Source: Streptomyces sp. A0958
GTDB lineage: Bacteria; Actinomycetota; Actinomycetes; Streptomycetales; Streptomycetaceae
NCBI RefSeq assembly: GCF_004795035.1
Contig: NZ_SSBK01000012.1
Location: 107,793-171,792 of the forward strand
DNA: 64,000 bases
Direction: 5' to 3'
In this document: one piece after another, positions 16,014 to 23,469 of the stretch
Numbering within the stretch: position 1 is the stretch's first letter
How the letters are laid out: each line of letters begins with the position of its first letter
Program-made: the position numbers and the translations under genes
The notes under the pieces: model-generated
Told to the model about the DNA's origin: nothing
The model's input: the letters and a program-made list of their open reading frames with translations, nothing else
The model's database searches: none

Positions 16014-16049
16014 ATGACAGACGTCGCGATCATGGAGGTGGCCGAATGA
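16014..16049 (+). CDS. Possible 11-codon leader peptide overlapping namZ
   Basis: A short frame encodes MTDVAIMEVAE and stops at TGA inside the namZ start (ATGA overlap). A TAGCGT hexamer ends eight bases before its ATG, so a transcript could begin nearly at this codon. Translation of the leader could feed ribosomes to namZ, whose own GGAGG lies inside the leader. It may equally be a chance frame. Confidence 0.3.
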   Translation: MTDVAIMEVAE

Positions 16050-17335
16050 GCCTGTCCAGGCGTGGTTTGCTGGCCGCCGGCGGAGCGATGGGGGCCCTCG
16101 CGGCGACAGCCGCATCGGCCGCGCCCGCGGCCGCCGGTACGTCGCACGGCAAGGGCCACGGGCACGGCAACGGCAACGGGCAGCGCCGGGTCCGTACCGG
16201 ATTCGACCGGCTGGCGGCGGGCGGCTACGCCCTGCTGAAGGGACAGCGGGTCGGCGTCGTCACCAACCCCACCGGCATCACCTCCGACGTCCAGCACATC
16301 GTGGACGTGATGCACCCCGACGGCCGGGTGAACCTGACCGCCGTCTTCGGCCCCGAGCACGGCTTCCGCGGCACCGCGCAGGCGGGCGGCTCGGAGGGGC
16401 GGTACGACGACCCCGCGACCGGGCTCCCGGTCTACGACACGTACCTCAAGAGCGGCCAGGATCTCGCCGACGTCTTCACCGCGTCCGGCGTGGACACGAT
16501 CGTCTTCGACATCCAGGACGCCGGCGCCCGCTTCTACACGTACATCTGGACGCTGTACGACTGCATGGAGGCGGCGGCCCTCGCGGGCAAGAGGTTCGTC
16601 GTCCTGGACCGGCCGAACCCGGTGTCCGGGCGGGCCGCGCTCGGGCCCGTACTCGACCCGGCGTTCGGGACGTTCGTGGGCCGCAGGGAGATCTCCCAGG
16701 CGCACGGCATGACGGTCACCGAGCTGGCGCTGCTGTTCAACGGGGAGTTCCTGGCGGACCGCCCGGCGGACCTGGAGATCGTGAAGATGACGGGGTGGTC
16801 GCGCTCCGACTTCTTCGACGCGACGGGCCTGCCGTGGGTGCCGCCGAGCCCCAACATGCCGACGCCCGACACGGCGCTCGTCTACTCGGGCACCTGCCTG
16901 TTCGAGGGGACGAACCTCTCCGAGGGGCGCGGCACGACCCGGCCGTTCGAGTTGCTGGGCGCGGAGGGCATCGACCACACCTGGGCGGCCGCCGCGAACG
17001 CGCTGGACCTGCCCGGAGTGGCGTTCCGCGAGGCATACTTCGCGCCGACGTTCTCGAAGTTCGAGGGCACGACGGTGGGCGGGGTGCAGCTGCACGTCCA
17101 GGACCGCGAGGTCTTCGACCCGGTGCGCACGGGGATCGCGCTGCTGGTCACGGCGAAGCGGACGTGGAGCGGGTTCGCGTGGCGGTCGGACGACTGGATC
17201 GACAAGCTGACCGGCAACACCCGGGTCCGCACGATGATCGACGCGGGTGCGGACACGGATGAGGTCGTGGCGGCTTGGGCTAAGGACCTCGCGGCGTTCC
17301 GGGCGGTGCGGAAGCGGTACTTGCAGTACCGGTGA
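16046..17335 (+). CDS. namZ: Exo-beta-N-acetylmuramidase NamZ-like (DUF1343, GH171)
   Basis: A 429-residue exported protein. The start MSLSRRGLLAAGGAMGALAA is a twin-arginine signal. The mature part is the DUF1343 family, now glycoside hydrolase family 171, whose Bacillus member NamZ releases N-acetylmuramic acid from cell-wall fragments. Signature stretches are VGVVTNPTGITSD, FGPEHGFRGTAQAG, VFDIQDAGARFYTYIWT, DRPNPVSG and EGTNLSEGRGTTRPFE. ATG 16046 has GGAGG eight bases upstream. Likely role: peptidoglycan turnover and recycling outside the membrane. Confidence 0.88.
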   Translation: MSLSRRGLLAAGGAMGALAATAASAAPAAAGTSHGKGHGHGNGNGQRRVRTGFDRLAAGGYALLKGQRVGVVTNPTGITSDVQHIVDVMHPDGRVNLTAVFGPEHGFRGTAQAGGSEGRYDDPATGLPVYDTYLKSGQDLADVFTASGVDTIVFDIQDAGARFYTYIWTLYDCMEAAALAGKRFVVLDRPNPVSGRAALGPVLDPAFGTFVGRREISQAHGMTVTELALLFNGEFLADRPADLEIVKMTGWSRSDFFDATGLPWVPPSPNMPTPDTALVYSGTCLFEGTNLSEGRGTTRPFELLGAEGIDHTWAAAANALDLPGVAFREAYFAPTFSKFEGTTVGGVQLHVQDREVFDPVRTGIALLVTAKRTWSGFAWRSDDWIDKLTGNTRVRTMIDAGADTDEVVAAWAKDLAAFRAVRKRYLQYR

Positions 17336-17391
17336 GGTGTGCGGGCGGGCCCGCGTGTGCGGTGAGTGCGTGCGGGCCCGCCCCCGCCTGA

Positions 17392-17518
17392 CGGTTCCGT
17401 CCTCAATCGCCGGACGGGCTGGCATGGTGCGGGCCCGTCCGGCGAACCGGTTCCGTCCTCAATCGCCGGACGGGCTGGGTTTGCCGGACGGGCTGGGTTT
17501 ACCGGACGGGCTCGGGAA
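17392..17518. repeat. Intergenic direct and inverted repeats between convergent genes
   Basis: A 31-base unit (beginning CGGTTCCGTCCTCAATCGCC) occurs twice, at 17392-17422 and 17448-17478. An 18-base unit GCCGGACGGGCTGGGTTT is tandem at 17465-17482 and 17483-17500 with a degraded third copy to 17518. Between the long copies, 17433-17444 is the reverse complement of 17410-17421, giving a hairpin. The motif resembles a repeat I recall from many Streptomyces intergenic regions. It may act as the terminator for both flanking genes. Confidence 0.8.
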
Positions 17519-17542
17519 AAGCCGGTGCGCCGGAGAGAGGAA

Positions 17543-20383
17543 TCAGCGGTGGGCCGGGAATTCCACCACCTGCTGGTACGTCGGGCGGTTCTGCCAGTGG
17601 ATCGCCTTCTGGGCGATGCCGCCCAGCGCTCGGTGGATGATCGAGTCCGTGCACCACTGGTCGCCGGCCTTGCAGGAGTCGTCGGCCGGGTAGACCTGGG
17701 CCGCCGGCACCGCCGCCGCCTCCTTCAGCGAGGTCAGCAGTGCCGTACGGCAGGCGCTCAGGTCGCCGTTGCCGCAGTACGACTTGGCGAGCGGGCCCTT
17801 GACCGGCTGTCCGAGGACCTGGCGCAGGTCCTTGTCGGCGAAGCCCCACCAGCCGTACTGGAACGCCGAACCGCTGTGCGCCCCGCTCGGCCCGTGGCTG
17901 GCCGCCGGGGACTCGTCGGTGGCGAGGTTCGCGGTCAGCGCCCCGTACAGGTCGTCACCGAGTCCCGGCCGGAACTCCGCCTCGATCAGCCTCGGCCACC
18001 ACGCGTCCATGATCCGTACCGCGTCGGCGTGGCTGTACGCGTGCGAGCCGGGGCTGCTCTCCTTGCGCTGGGCGCCCGACGCCCGCCAGGAGTCCAGCTG
18101 CTGGACCACCCCGTTCAGCTCCGGGTCGGTGACCGGCTGGGAGCGGATCACCTTCAGCAGTTCGGGCAGCAGCTGCTCCCCGCGCAGATCGGTGAGGGCC
18201 GCGTCCGCCATCGCCCGGGTGAGGGAGGCGCGGGTCACGCCGCCCTCCTCGACCAGCTTCGAGACCCGGTCGTCGAGCAGGTCGCCCCGGTGCACCGCGC
18301 TGAGCCCGAAGCCGGCGGCGGCGTACCCCTCGGCCTGCTTGTTGTTCCAGGAGATGTAGTAGTCCTGGCCGCTGGAGTGCGGGTGCTCGGCGAACGGGGT
18401 GTGGGCAGCGGTGTTGGCCGCCGGGTCGTAGCCCTGCCACTCGTACGCCTTCTCGGCCCTGATCGGCAGCGCCGGGTCGACGCCGGCGGCGCGCACCGGG
18501 TTCATGCCGCTGTTGTAGTAGGCGGCGGTGCGGGAGTCGGCGTAGAACCAGTTGAAGGCGTAGTCGATGTTGCTCGCCGCCTGCTGGAAGGAGGCGGCGC
18601 CGGTGACGTACGAGGGGTCGTTGAGCATCTGGAAGCCGACGATCGAGTCGGCCTCGTGGCGGTAGGTGGTGCGCAGCGTGGTGTACGCGACGGGCTTGCC
18701 GTCCACCGTGGCGCGGTGGGTCACGATGCCGTAGTCGGTGCGCCACACCTGCATCCGGTAGGAGCCCTTGGCGGTGGAGTCGGCGACGGTCGGCTTCCAG
18801 GAGTTGGCGCGTTCCAGCTTCTCCATGGCGGTGCAGGTGCCGCGGTAGAGGTAGTGCGTGGAGTCCTTGGTGGGCTTCGAGCCGTCGGGCTCGCACAGTT
18901 CGACGGCGTAGGTGTCGGTGATGTCCTGGCCGGCGGAGGTGGCGCTCCAGGCGTAGTCCTGGCCGCGTCCCATCTGGATGTACATGCCGACGCCGGCGAA
19001 GGAGACGCCGCGGGCGCTGATGCCGGGGCCCTGGAGTTCCTGGAGCATCATCAGCTGCGGGGCGAAGTAGCCGGTCTGGGGCCCGAAGACGGCGATCGGG
19101 TTTCCGCTCGCGGTGCTCGCGCCGGAGACCACGAGGGCGTTGGACATGCCGCGCTTCTGGGCGCCGGAACCGGAGCCGGGCAGCGAGCCCTCCGGGATGA
19201 CGCCGTCGTCGAAGATGCCCTGGGCCTTCTTGAGGGTGGCCGGGGCCTTGACGGGTGCCTTCGCGTCGGTGCCGGCCGAGCCGGTCCGGTCGTAGACGAG
19301 CGGTTCGGCGGTGACGGAGCCGGGGTCCGGCAGGGCCGTGCCGACGGCGTTGTCGGGCTTGCCCGCGTACGGGAAGGAGGTGCCGTCGTGGATGGTGAGC
19401 ACGGCCTCGGGGTCGTTGCGCTGGCGGAAGGACTCCCAGACCTTCGTACCCTCGGCGACGCCGTACTTCTGCTGCGCGGACAGCAGGGACAGCGCGGCCT
19501 GCACCTCGCCGCCGCCCCCGCCGCCGAACTGGCCGCCGACGACCGAGGCGATCGAGATCAGGTCGGTCAGCTTGAACGGCTGGATCTCGCCGATGTTGGT
19601 GATGGCGTCGATCTTGCCGGTGAGGACGTACTCGCCGGGGAAGTAGCGGCCGTCCTTCGACTTCTTGCGGTAGGCGTTGATGCCGTCCACATAGGCCTGC
19701 GCGTCCGCCATGGCCTGTTCGCCGCGGGCGCCCTCGTGGGTCCTGATGTACTCGACCTGCGCCTCCAGGTCGGCCTCGGTGTACGGGGCCTGCGGCCAGA
19801 ACTCCTGCTCCAGGCCCTGGTTGGCGAGGGCTCCGCCGGCGAACGAGGTCAGCTCGCCGCGCCCGATGTGGCGGAAGAGGTCCATCAGCCAGAGCCGGTC
19901 CTGCCCGGCGGCGTACCCGGCGCCGAACTCGGTGCCGTAGCGGGTGGTGCCCTTGATGTGCGGGACACCGGAGGTCTTGTCCCGGGTGATGGTGACGTCG
20001 TCGCGGGGCGAGGTGACGGACTCGACCTGGCCCTTCGGGACGCCGAAGGAGGCGTCGTTGAAGAAGTCCGTCAGTTTCTGGTCGGTGAGGCCGGTGTGCC
20101 CGGCGACCAGGCCGTTGTAGCGGTCGAGCTGGTCGTCGCTGTGCGCGGGATGGGTGCCGAACGCCTTGTTGCCGAGGATCTCGACGAGGGTGGCGTTGCC
20201 GTTCTCGCCGGGCGGCAGGATGTCGTCGCACTGTCCCTGGCAGTAGTCGGGGGCGGGGTCCGCCTCGGCGGCGCCCGCGTGGGGAGCGGCGGCGAGCAGG
20301 GACGTGCCGAGGGCGAGAGCGGCGGCGAACGCAGCGGCTCTGGTGGTACCTGTGCGGGCGGTCATACGGGTGCGTGGGGGCAT
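17543..20383 (-). CDS. Secreted penicillin acylase-family (Ntn) amidohydrolase
   Basis: A 946-residue precursor with a Sec-type signal ending near AGAAEADP. It is an N-terminal-nucleophile hydrolase: Ser414 in KRGMSNALVVSG would become the N-terminus of the beta subunit after autocatalytic cleavage, and GNPIAVFGPQTGY follows as in the family. The alpha part has ITRDKTSGVPHIKGTTRYG and AAGQDRLWLMDLFRHIGRGE. Members cleave acyl chains from penicillins, N-acyl-homoserine lactones or cyclic lipopeptides; the large size fits the lactone/lipopeptide acylase group. Substrate is not determined by sequence. Confidence 0.9.
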   Translation of the reverse strand: MPPRTRMTARTGTTRAAAFAAALALGTSLLAAAPHAGAAEADPAPDYCQGQCDDILPPGENGNATLVEILGNKAFGTHPAHSDDQLDRYNGLVAGHTGLTDQKLTDFFNDASFGVPKGQVESVTSPRDDVTITRDKTSGVPHIKGTTRYGTEFGAGYAAGQDRLWLMDLFRHIGRGELTSFAGGALANQGLEQEFWPQAPYTEADLEAQVEYIRTHEGARGEQAMADAQAYVDGINAYRKKSKDGRYFPGEYVLTGKIDAITNIGEIQPFKLTDLISIASVVGGQFGGGGGGEVQAALSLLSAQQKYGVAEGTKVWESFRQRNDPEAVLTIHDGTSFPYAGKPDNAVGTALPDPGSVTAEPLVYDRTGSAGTDAKAPVKAPATLKKAQGIFDDGVIPEGSLPGSGSGAQKRGMSNALVVSGASTASGNPIAVFGPQTGYFAPQLMMLQELQGPGISARGVSFAGVGMYIQMGRGQDYAWSATSAGQDITDTYAVELCEPDGSKPTKDSTHYLYRGTCTAMEKLERANSWKPTVADSTAKGSYRMQVWRTDYGIVTHRATVDGKPVAYTTLRTTYRHEADSIVGFQMLNDPSYVTGAASFQQAASNIDYAFNWFYADSRTAAYYNSGMNPVRAAGVDPALPIRAEKAYEWQGYDPAANTAAHTPFAEHPHSSGQDYYISWNNKQAEGYAAAGFGLSAVHRGDLLDDRVSKLVEEGGVTRASLTRAMADAALTDLRGEQLLPELLKVIRSQPVTDPELNGVVQQLDSWRASGAQRKESSPGSHAYSHADAVRIMDAWWPRLIEAEFRPGLGDDLYGALTANLATDESPAASHGPSGAHSGSAFQYGWWGFADKDLRQVLGQPVKGPLAKSYCGNGDLSACRTALLTSLKEAAAVPAAQVYPADDSCKAGDQWCTDSIIHRALGGIAQKAIHWQNRPTYQQVVEFPAHR

Positions 20384-20416
20384 GCGTACTCCTCCGAGAG
20401 GCCGATGCGCCGCAGG

Positions 20417-20442
20417 TTACCGACGGTATGACCCGCCGGTAA
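20417..20442. promoter_or_regulatory. Palindromic element upstream of the acylase
   Basis: TACCG-A-CGGTA at 20418-20428 is a perfect 11-base palindrome. TTACCG at 20417 is also mirrored by CGGTAA ending at 20442. It sits 34-59 bases before the acylase start, a suitable place for an operator. No matching second copy was found in the window. Confidence 0.3.
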
Positions 20443-20612
20443 GATGAACATCGGTCACCTTTTCCGAATCGCCACATGCGACGGGTCCTGTGCCGCCGTC
20501 TCACCCATCGGACGGCCGCACCCTTGGATGGAGCCGATCCGGGCAGTTGTACGTCCATCCCCTGACGCCGAAGTACGGGCGACGGAGTACGAGCGACGGA
20601 GGTGGCGGCCCA

Positions 20613-21224
20613 ATGGCCGGTTTCCGGAGTCTGGCGAGACAGGTCCGCGACCCGCGGAGCGATCTGGCACTGCGGCGGTACTCGCTGCGCAAGTGCCTGG
20701 AGCGCTTCGCCCCTTACGGGCACCGGGCGACCTGGGACCATCTGTGTGCACGGCACGGCATAGCCCCCGAGGACCGGGCCCCCGACCCGGCCCGGCTGAT
20801 GCGGGCACTGGACGAGCTGGAGAGGGCCCGCACGGTCTGGCTCGGTTACGAGGCGGGGTTCGCCGAGCGCCGCAGGCGGGAGAAGCACCGGGGGCTGCGC
20901 CGGCCCGGGGCGTTCGACGACTGGCACCGGCGCACCTGGGGCGGCAACGGGGTGGCGCGCTGCGACGACCCGGCGGTGCACCCCTCGGCGCCGCTCGCCG
21001 AGGTGCTGGTCCGGCTGATCTCGGCCCTGGAGGCGGAGCCGGGCACCGGCTGCCCGGTGTGCACCCAGCCCCGGATCACCTGGCGGCACGACCTGGACAG
21101 CGAGCCGTGGTCCGGGCCGGTGTGCACGGGGTGCGGGATCGTGGTGCCGAAGCCCGTGCTCACCCCGGCGGCACTGGCGCGGGCCCGGCGGACCCGGGCC
21201 GGCGACCTGGCCTCGGCGGCCTGA
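20613..21224 (+). CDS. Conserved hypothetical protein with C-terminal zinc-ribbon-like cysteines
   Basis: A 203-residue cytoplasmic protein not assignable to a named family. The N-terminal half is Arg-rich and helical (RSLARQVRDPRSDLALRRYS). The C-terminal third contains CPVC and, 26 residues later, CTGC, a spacing that suggests a zinc ribbon. ATG 20613 has GGAGGTGG ten bases upstream, and sequence before it has no coding character. It reads towards soxR, ending 32 bases from its stop. Confidence 0.7.
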   Translation: MAGFRSLARQVRDPRSDLALRRYSLRKCLERFAPYGHRATWDHLCARHGIAPEDRAPDPARLMRALDELERARTVWLGYEAGFAERRRREKHRGLRRPGAFDDWHRRTWGGNGVARCDDPAVHPSAPLAEVLVRLISALEAEPGTGCPVCTQPRITWRHDLDSEPWSGPVCTGCGIVVPKPVLTPAALARARRTRAGDLASAA

Positions 21225-21256
21225 GAAATCCGAGCGGCCCGTCACGTACGGGCCGC

Positions 21257-21742
21257 TCAGCACTCCTTCCCGGTACGGCCCGCCGGTCTGCGCTCGGGCA
21301 TCAGGCGCGAGCCGCTGATCCGCTCGCCGCTCACGTCGTCCGGGTTGGACAGGACACAGGACTCCAGCGAGAGGCAGCCGCAGCCGATGCAGTCGGTGAG
21401 GTGGTCGCGCAGCCGGGCCAACTGCTCGATGCGGTCGTCCAGCTCGGAGCGCCACGCGTGGGAGAGGCGCGCCCAGTCCTCGCGGTTCGGGGTGCGCTCC
21501 TCGGGGAGCTCGGCCAGCGCCTCGCGGATGGTGGCCAGCGGGATGCCGACCCGCTGGGCCGCGCGGACGAAGGCAACCCGGCGCAGGGCGTCCCTGCTGT
21601 AGCGGCGCTGGTTGCCGCTGGTGCGGCGGCTGCTGATCAGGCCCTTGGCCTCGTAGAAGTGCAGGGCCGACACGGCGGCGCCGCTGCGTGCGGAGAGCTG
21701 GCCGACCGTGAGTTCATGGAGTGTCTGCGGGATCTGGGGCAC
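21257..21742 (-). CDS. soxR: Redox-sensing MerR-family activator SoxR
   Basis: A 161-residue MerR protein with the SoxR [2Fe-2S] cluster motif CIGCGCLSLESC (Cys118, 121, 123, 129). The N-terminal winged helix begins LTVGQLSARSGAAVSALHFY. In Streptomyces SoxR senses redox-active secondary metabolites rather than superoxide. I choose GTG 21742 because homologues begin PQIP followed by HELTVGQL. TAGGCT lies seven bases upstream and no Shine-Dalgarno exists, so the message may be leaderless. No full SoxR box was found elsewhere in the window. Confidence 0.93.
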   Translation of the reverse strand: MPQIPQTLHELTVGQLSARSGAAVSALHFYEAKGLISSRRTSGNQRRYSRDALRRVAFVRAAQRVGIPLATIREALAELPEERTPNREDWARLSHAWRSELDDRIEQLARLRDHLTDCIGCGCLSLESCVLSNPDDVSGERISGSRLMPERRPAGRTGKEC

Positions 21743-21749
21743 CCGAAGA

Positions 21750-21755
21750 AGCCTA
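21750..21755 (-). promoter_or_regulatory. Leaderless -10 element of soxR
   Basis: On the minus strand TAGGCT is followed by seven bases and then the GTG start, which has no ribosome-binding sequence. A convincing -35 hexamer is not visible. SoxR-family promoters often have abnormal spacing. Confidence 0.4.
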
Positions 21756-21782
21756 CGTGGCCCGCCCCCCGCCGGTCCTTCG

Positions 21783-21825
21783 TTGACAGGAACGCACCAG
21801 CCCAGCATGCTGAGCAAGCGCTTAG
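21783..21825 (+). promoter_or_regulatory. maoC promoter with TetR-type operator
   Basis: TTGACA at 21783-21788, 17 bases, then CATGCT at 21806-21811 forms a good housekeeping promoter. CTGAGCAAGCGCTTAG at 21810-21825 overlaps the -10 and start point and is identical to 23082-23097 upstream of the TetR gene. Its half-sites are CTNAGC-N4-GCTNAG. Confidence 0.75.
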
Positions 21826-21873
21826 ACAGCGCTGACGGATGGACGGCAGAGCGGGAAGGCAGGGACCAGGGAC

Positions 21874-22335
21874 ATGGCTGAGCCGAGGATCTTCACGTCC
21901 GCGCAGGAGCTGCGCGACGGCGTGGGCGAGCAGCTGGGGCACAGCGACTGGCTGGAGGTCGACCAGAAGCGGATCGACCTGTTCGCCGACGCCACCGGGG
22001 ACCACCAGTGGATCCACGTGGACCCGGAGCGCGCGGCGACCGGCCCCTTCGGCACGACGATCGCGCACGGCTATCTGACGCTCTCCCTGCTTCCGGCGCT
22101 CGTTCCGCAGGTGATGCGGGTCGAGGGCATGAAGATGGGCATCAACTACGGCACCAACAAGGTCCGCTTCCCCTCCCCCGTGCCCGTGGGCTCCCGGCTG
22201 CGGGCGACGGCCGTCCTGAAGAGCGTCGAGGAGGCGGGCGGCGGCGTGCAGGTCACCGCCGTCGTGACGGTCGAGCGCGAGGGCGGCGACAAGCCGGCCT
22301 GCGTCGCCGAGTCGGTGTCCCGCTACTACTTCTGA
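21874..22335 (+). CDS. MaoC-family (R)-specific enoyl-CoA hydratase
   Basis: A 153-residue hot-dog-fold hydratase. The catalytic Asp/His dyad is in the segment FADATGDHQWIHVD, followed by GPFGTTIAHGYLTLSL, both diagnostic for MaoC-like dehydratases. It hydrates trans-2-enoyl-CoA to (R)-3-hydroxyacyl-CoA. It has its own promoter with an operator shared with the TetR gene at 22411-23034. It is followed by a strong hairpin and is therefore monocistronic. Confidence 0.9.
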   Translation: MAEPRIFTSAQELRDGVGEQLGHSDWLEVDQKRIDLFADATGDHQWIHVDPERAATGPFGTTIAHGYLTLSLLPALVPQVMRVEGMKMGINYGTNKVRFPSPVPVGSRLRATAVLKSVEEAGGGVQVTAVVTVEREGGDKPACVAESVSRYYF

Positions 22336-22356
22336 GCGCACGCCCCGGTACGCGAA

Positions 22357-22387
22357 CGCCCCCGGCCCTCCTTCGGGACCGGGGGCG
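22357..22387. terminator. Strong hairpin between maoC and convergent tetR
   Basis: CGCCCCCGG at 22357-22365 pairs perfectly with CCGGGGGCG at 22379-22387. Further partial pairing surrounds a TCCTTC loop. It lies between the two stop codons and can serve both strands. Confidence 0.75.
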
Positions 22388-22410
22388 CGCTCGCTCCCGG
22401 CGCGGCGTGC

Positions 22411-23034
22411 TCAGCGTTCGGCGGCGACCATCCGCAGCACCAGGCCGGCGTACAGCTCCCCGACCTCGTCGGGTGTCCGGCTGCCCTGGGCGTTGAACCA
22501 CCGCGCCACGTCGATGCAGAGCGAGAGCACCGCGAGCGTGGTCCCCGGCACGTCCGGGACGTCGAACTCGCCGGAGGCGACGCCCTCACCGATGATCCGG
22601 CGCACCACCGCGTCGGTCCTGCGGCGCAGCGCGATGATCTCGGTGCGGTGCTCCTCGCCGAGCGCGTCGAGTTCGTACTGGACCACGCGGGCGGTGGTGT
22701 GCCGCTCGGCGTGCCAGCGGACGAAGGAGCGTACGGCGGAGGCGAGCCGTTCGGCGGCCGTGCCCCCGCCGTCGGCGGCGGACTCCAGCAGGGCCAGGGC
22801 CCGGTCGTGGCCGATCCGGCTGATCCGGTGGAGCAGCTCTTCCTTCGTCTTGTAGTGGATGTAGAGCGCGGCGGGGCTCATGCCGGCGCGGCCCGCGATG
22901 TCCCGGGTGGTGGTCGCGTGGTACCCGCGCTCGGCGAAGGCGTCGACGGCTGCGACGAGGAGCCGCCGGGCGGCCTCGGGCGTCACCTCGGCCCACGGCG
23001 GGTCCTCGGCGTCGGTCTCCTGCGCCGTGCTCAT
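22411..23034 (-). CDS. TetR-family regulator of maoC
   Basis: A 207-residue TetR protein. The DNA-binding domain lies at about residues 16-65 (RRLLVAAVDAFAERGYHATT, then GMSPAALYIHYKTKEELLHR). The C-terminal region belongs to the group frequently found with fatty-acid genes. An exact 16-base copy of the maoC operator lies 47 bases upstream of its start, indicating autoregulation and joint control of the hydratase. The ligand is probably an acyl-CoA, by analogy. Confidence 0.9.
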   Translation of the reverse strand: MSTAQETDAEDPPWAEVTPEAARRLLVAAVDAFAERGYHATTTRDIAGRAGMSPAALYIHYKTKEELLHRISRIGHDRALALLESAADGGGTAAERLASAVRSFVRWHAERHTTARVVQYELDALGEEHRTEIIALRRRTDAVVRRIIGEGVASGEFDVPDVPGTTLAVLSLCIDVARWFNAQGSRTPDEVGELYAGLVLRMVAAER

Positions 23035-23081
23035 CGTCGCTCGCCCCTCTCAGTCAACAGGACGAACACCATACCCCGATC

Positions 23082-23097
23082 CTGAGCAAGCGCTTAG
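23082..23097. promoter_or_regulatory. Second copy of the maoC/tetR operator
   Basis: CTGAGCAAGCGCTTAG is identical to bases 21810-21825. It is the only other copy of this element I could find in the window, and it stands in the promoter of the TetR gene. Confidence 0.7.
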
Positions 23098-23119
23098 GGA
23101 AACTTTCGCGGGTGGGGTC

Positions 23120-23410
23120 TCACAGCTTCTGGAACGGGTCGTGCTCGGCGAGGATCTTCTCCAGGCGGGCCTGGTCGACGCGGCTGACCAGCTGGCCCGC
23201 CTCCTGCCGATCCCTGATGACCTTGGCCAGGGTGAAGGCGGACGTGACGAGGTAGAGGACGCCGATGGCGAGGAAACCGCGCACCCAGGCATCGGCGTCG
23301 AGGCAGTAGATTCCGAGGGTCACCGCACCCATCGCGATCCCGAAGGACGCGACGGCCTGCCCGTAGTAGGCGGCGGTGTTCTGCTGTCTGACCGGTGTCG
23401 TCTCACTCAT
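23120..23410 (-). CDS. YiaA/YiaB-family two-helix inner membrane protein
   Basis: A 96-residue membrane protein with the YiaA/YiaB pattern: AAYYGQAVASFGIAMGAVTLG forms helix one, then AWVRGFLAIGVLYLVTSAFTLAK forms helix two. A charged C-terminal tail follows. ATG 23410 is chosen because the frame upstream has no coding character. No function is known for the family. Confidence 0.82.
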   Translation of the reverse strand: MSETTPVRQQNTAAYYGQAVASFGIAMGAVTLGIYCLDADAWVRGFLAIGVLYLVTSAFTLAKVIRDRQEAGQLVSRVDQARLEKILAEHDPFQKL

Positions 23411-23469
23411 GCCGCTCAGCATCCGGCGGCGTGGCGCACGCCACATCCGTGCGGATACTCAGATGGTAC

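Noticed and set aside
17366..20431. Open frame of about 1000 codons antisense to the acylase
   Set aside because: Shadow of the acylase gene; the translation is Gly/Val/Ala repeats with no domain.
21810..21825. Whether the element near soxR is a SoxR box
   Set aside because: It lacks the CCTCAA/TTGAGG arms expected for Streptomyces SoxR, and its exact copy lies before a TetR gene instead.
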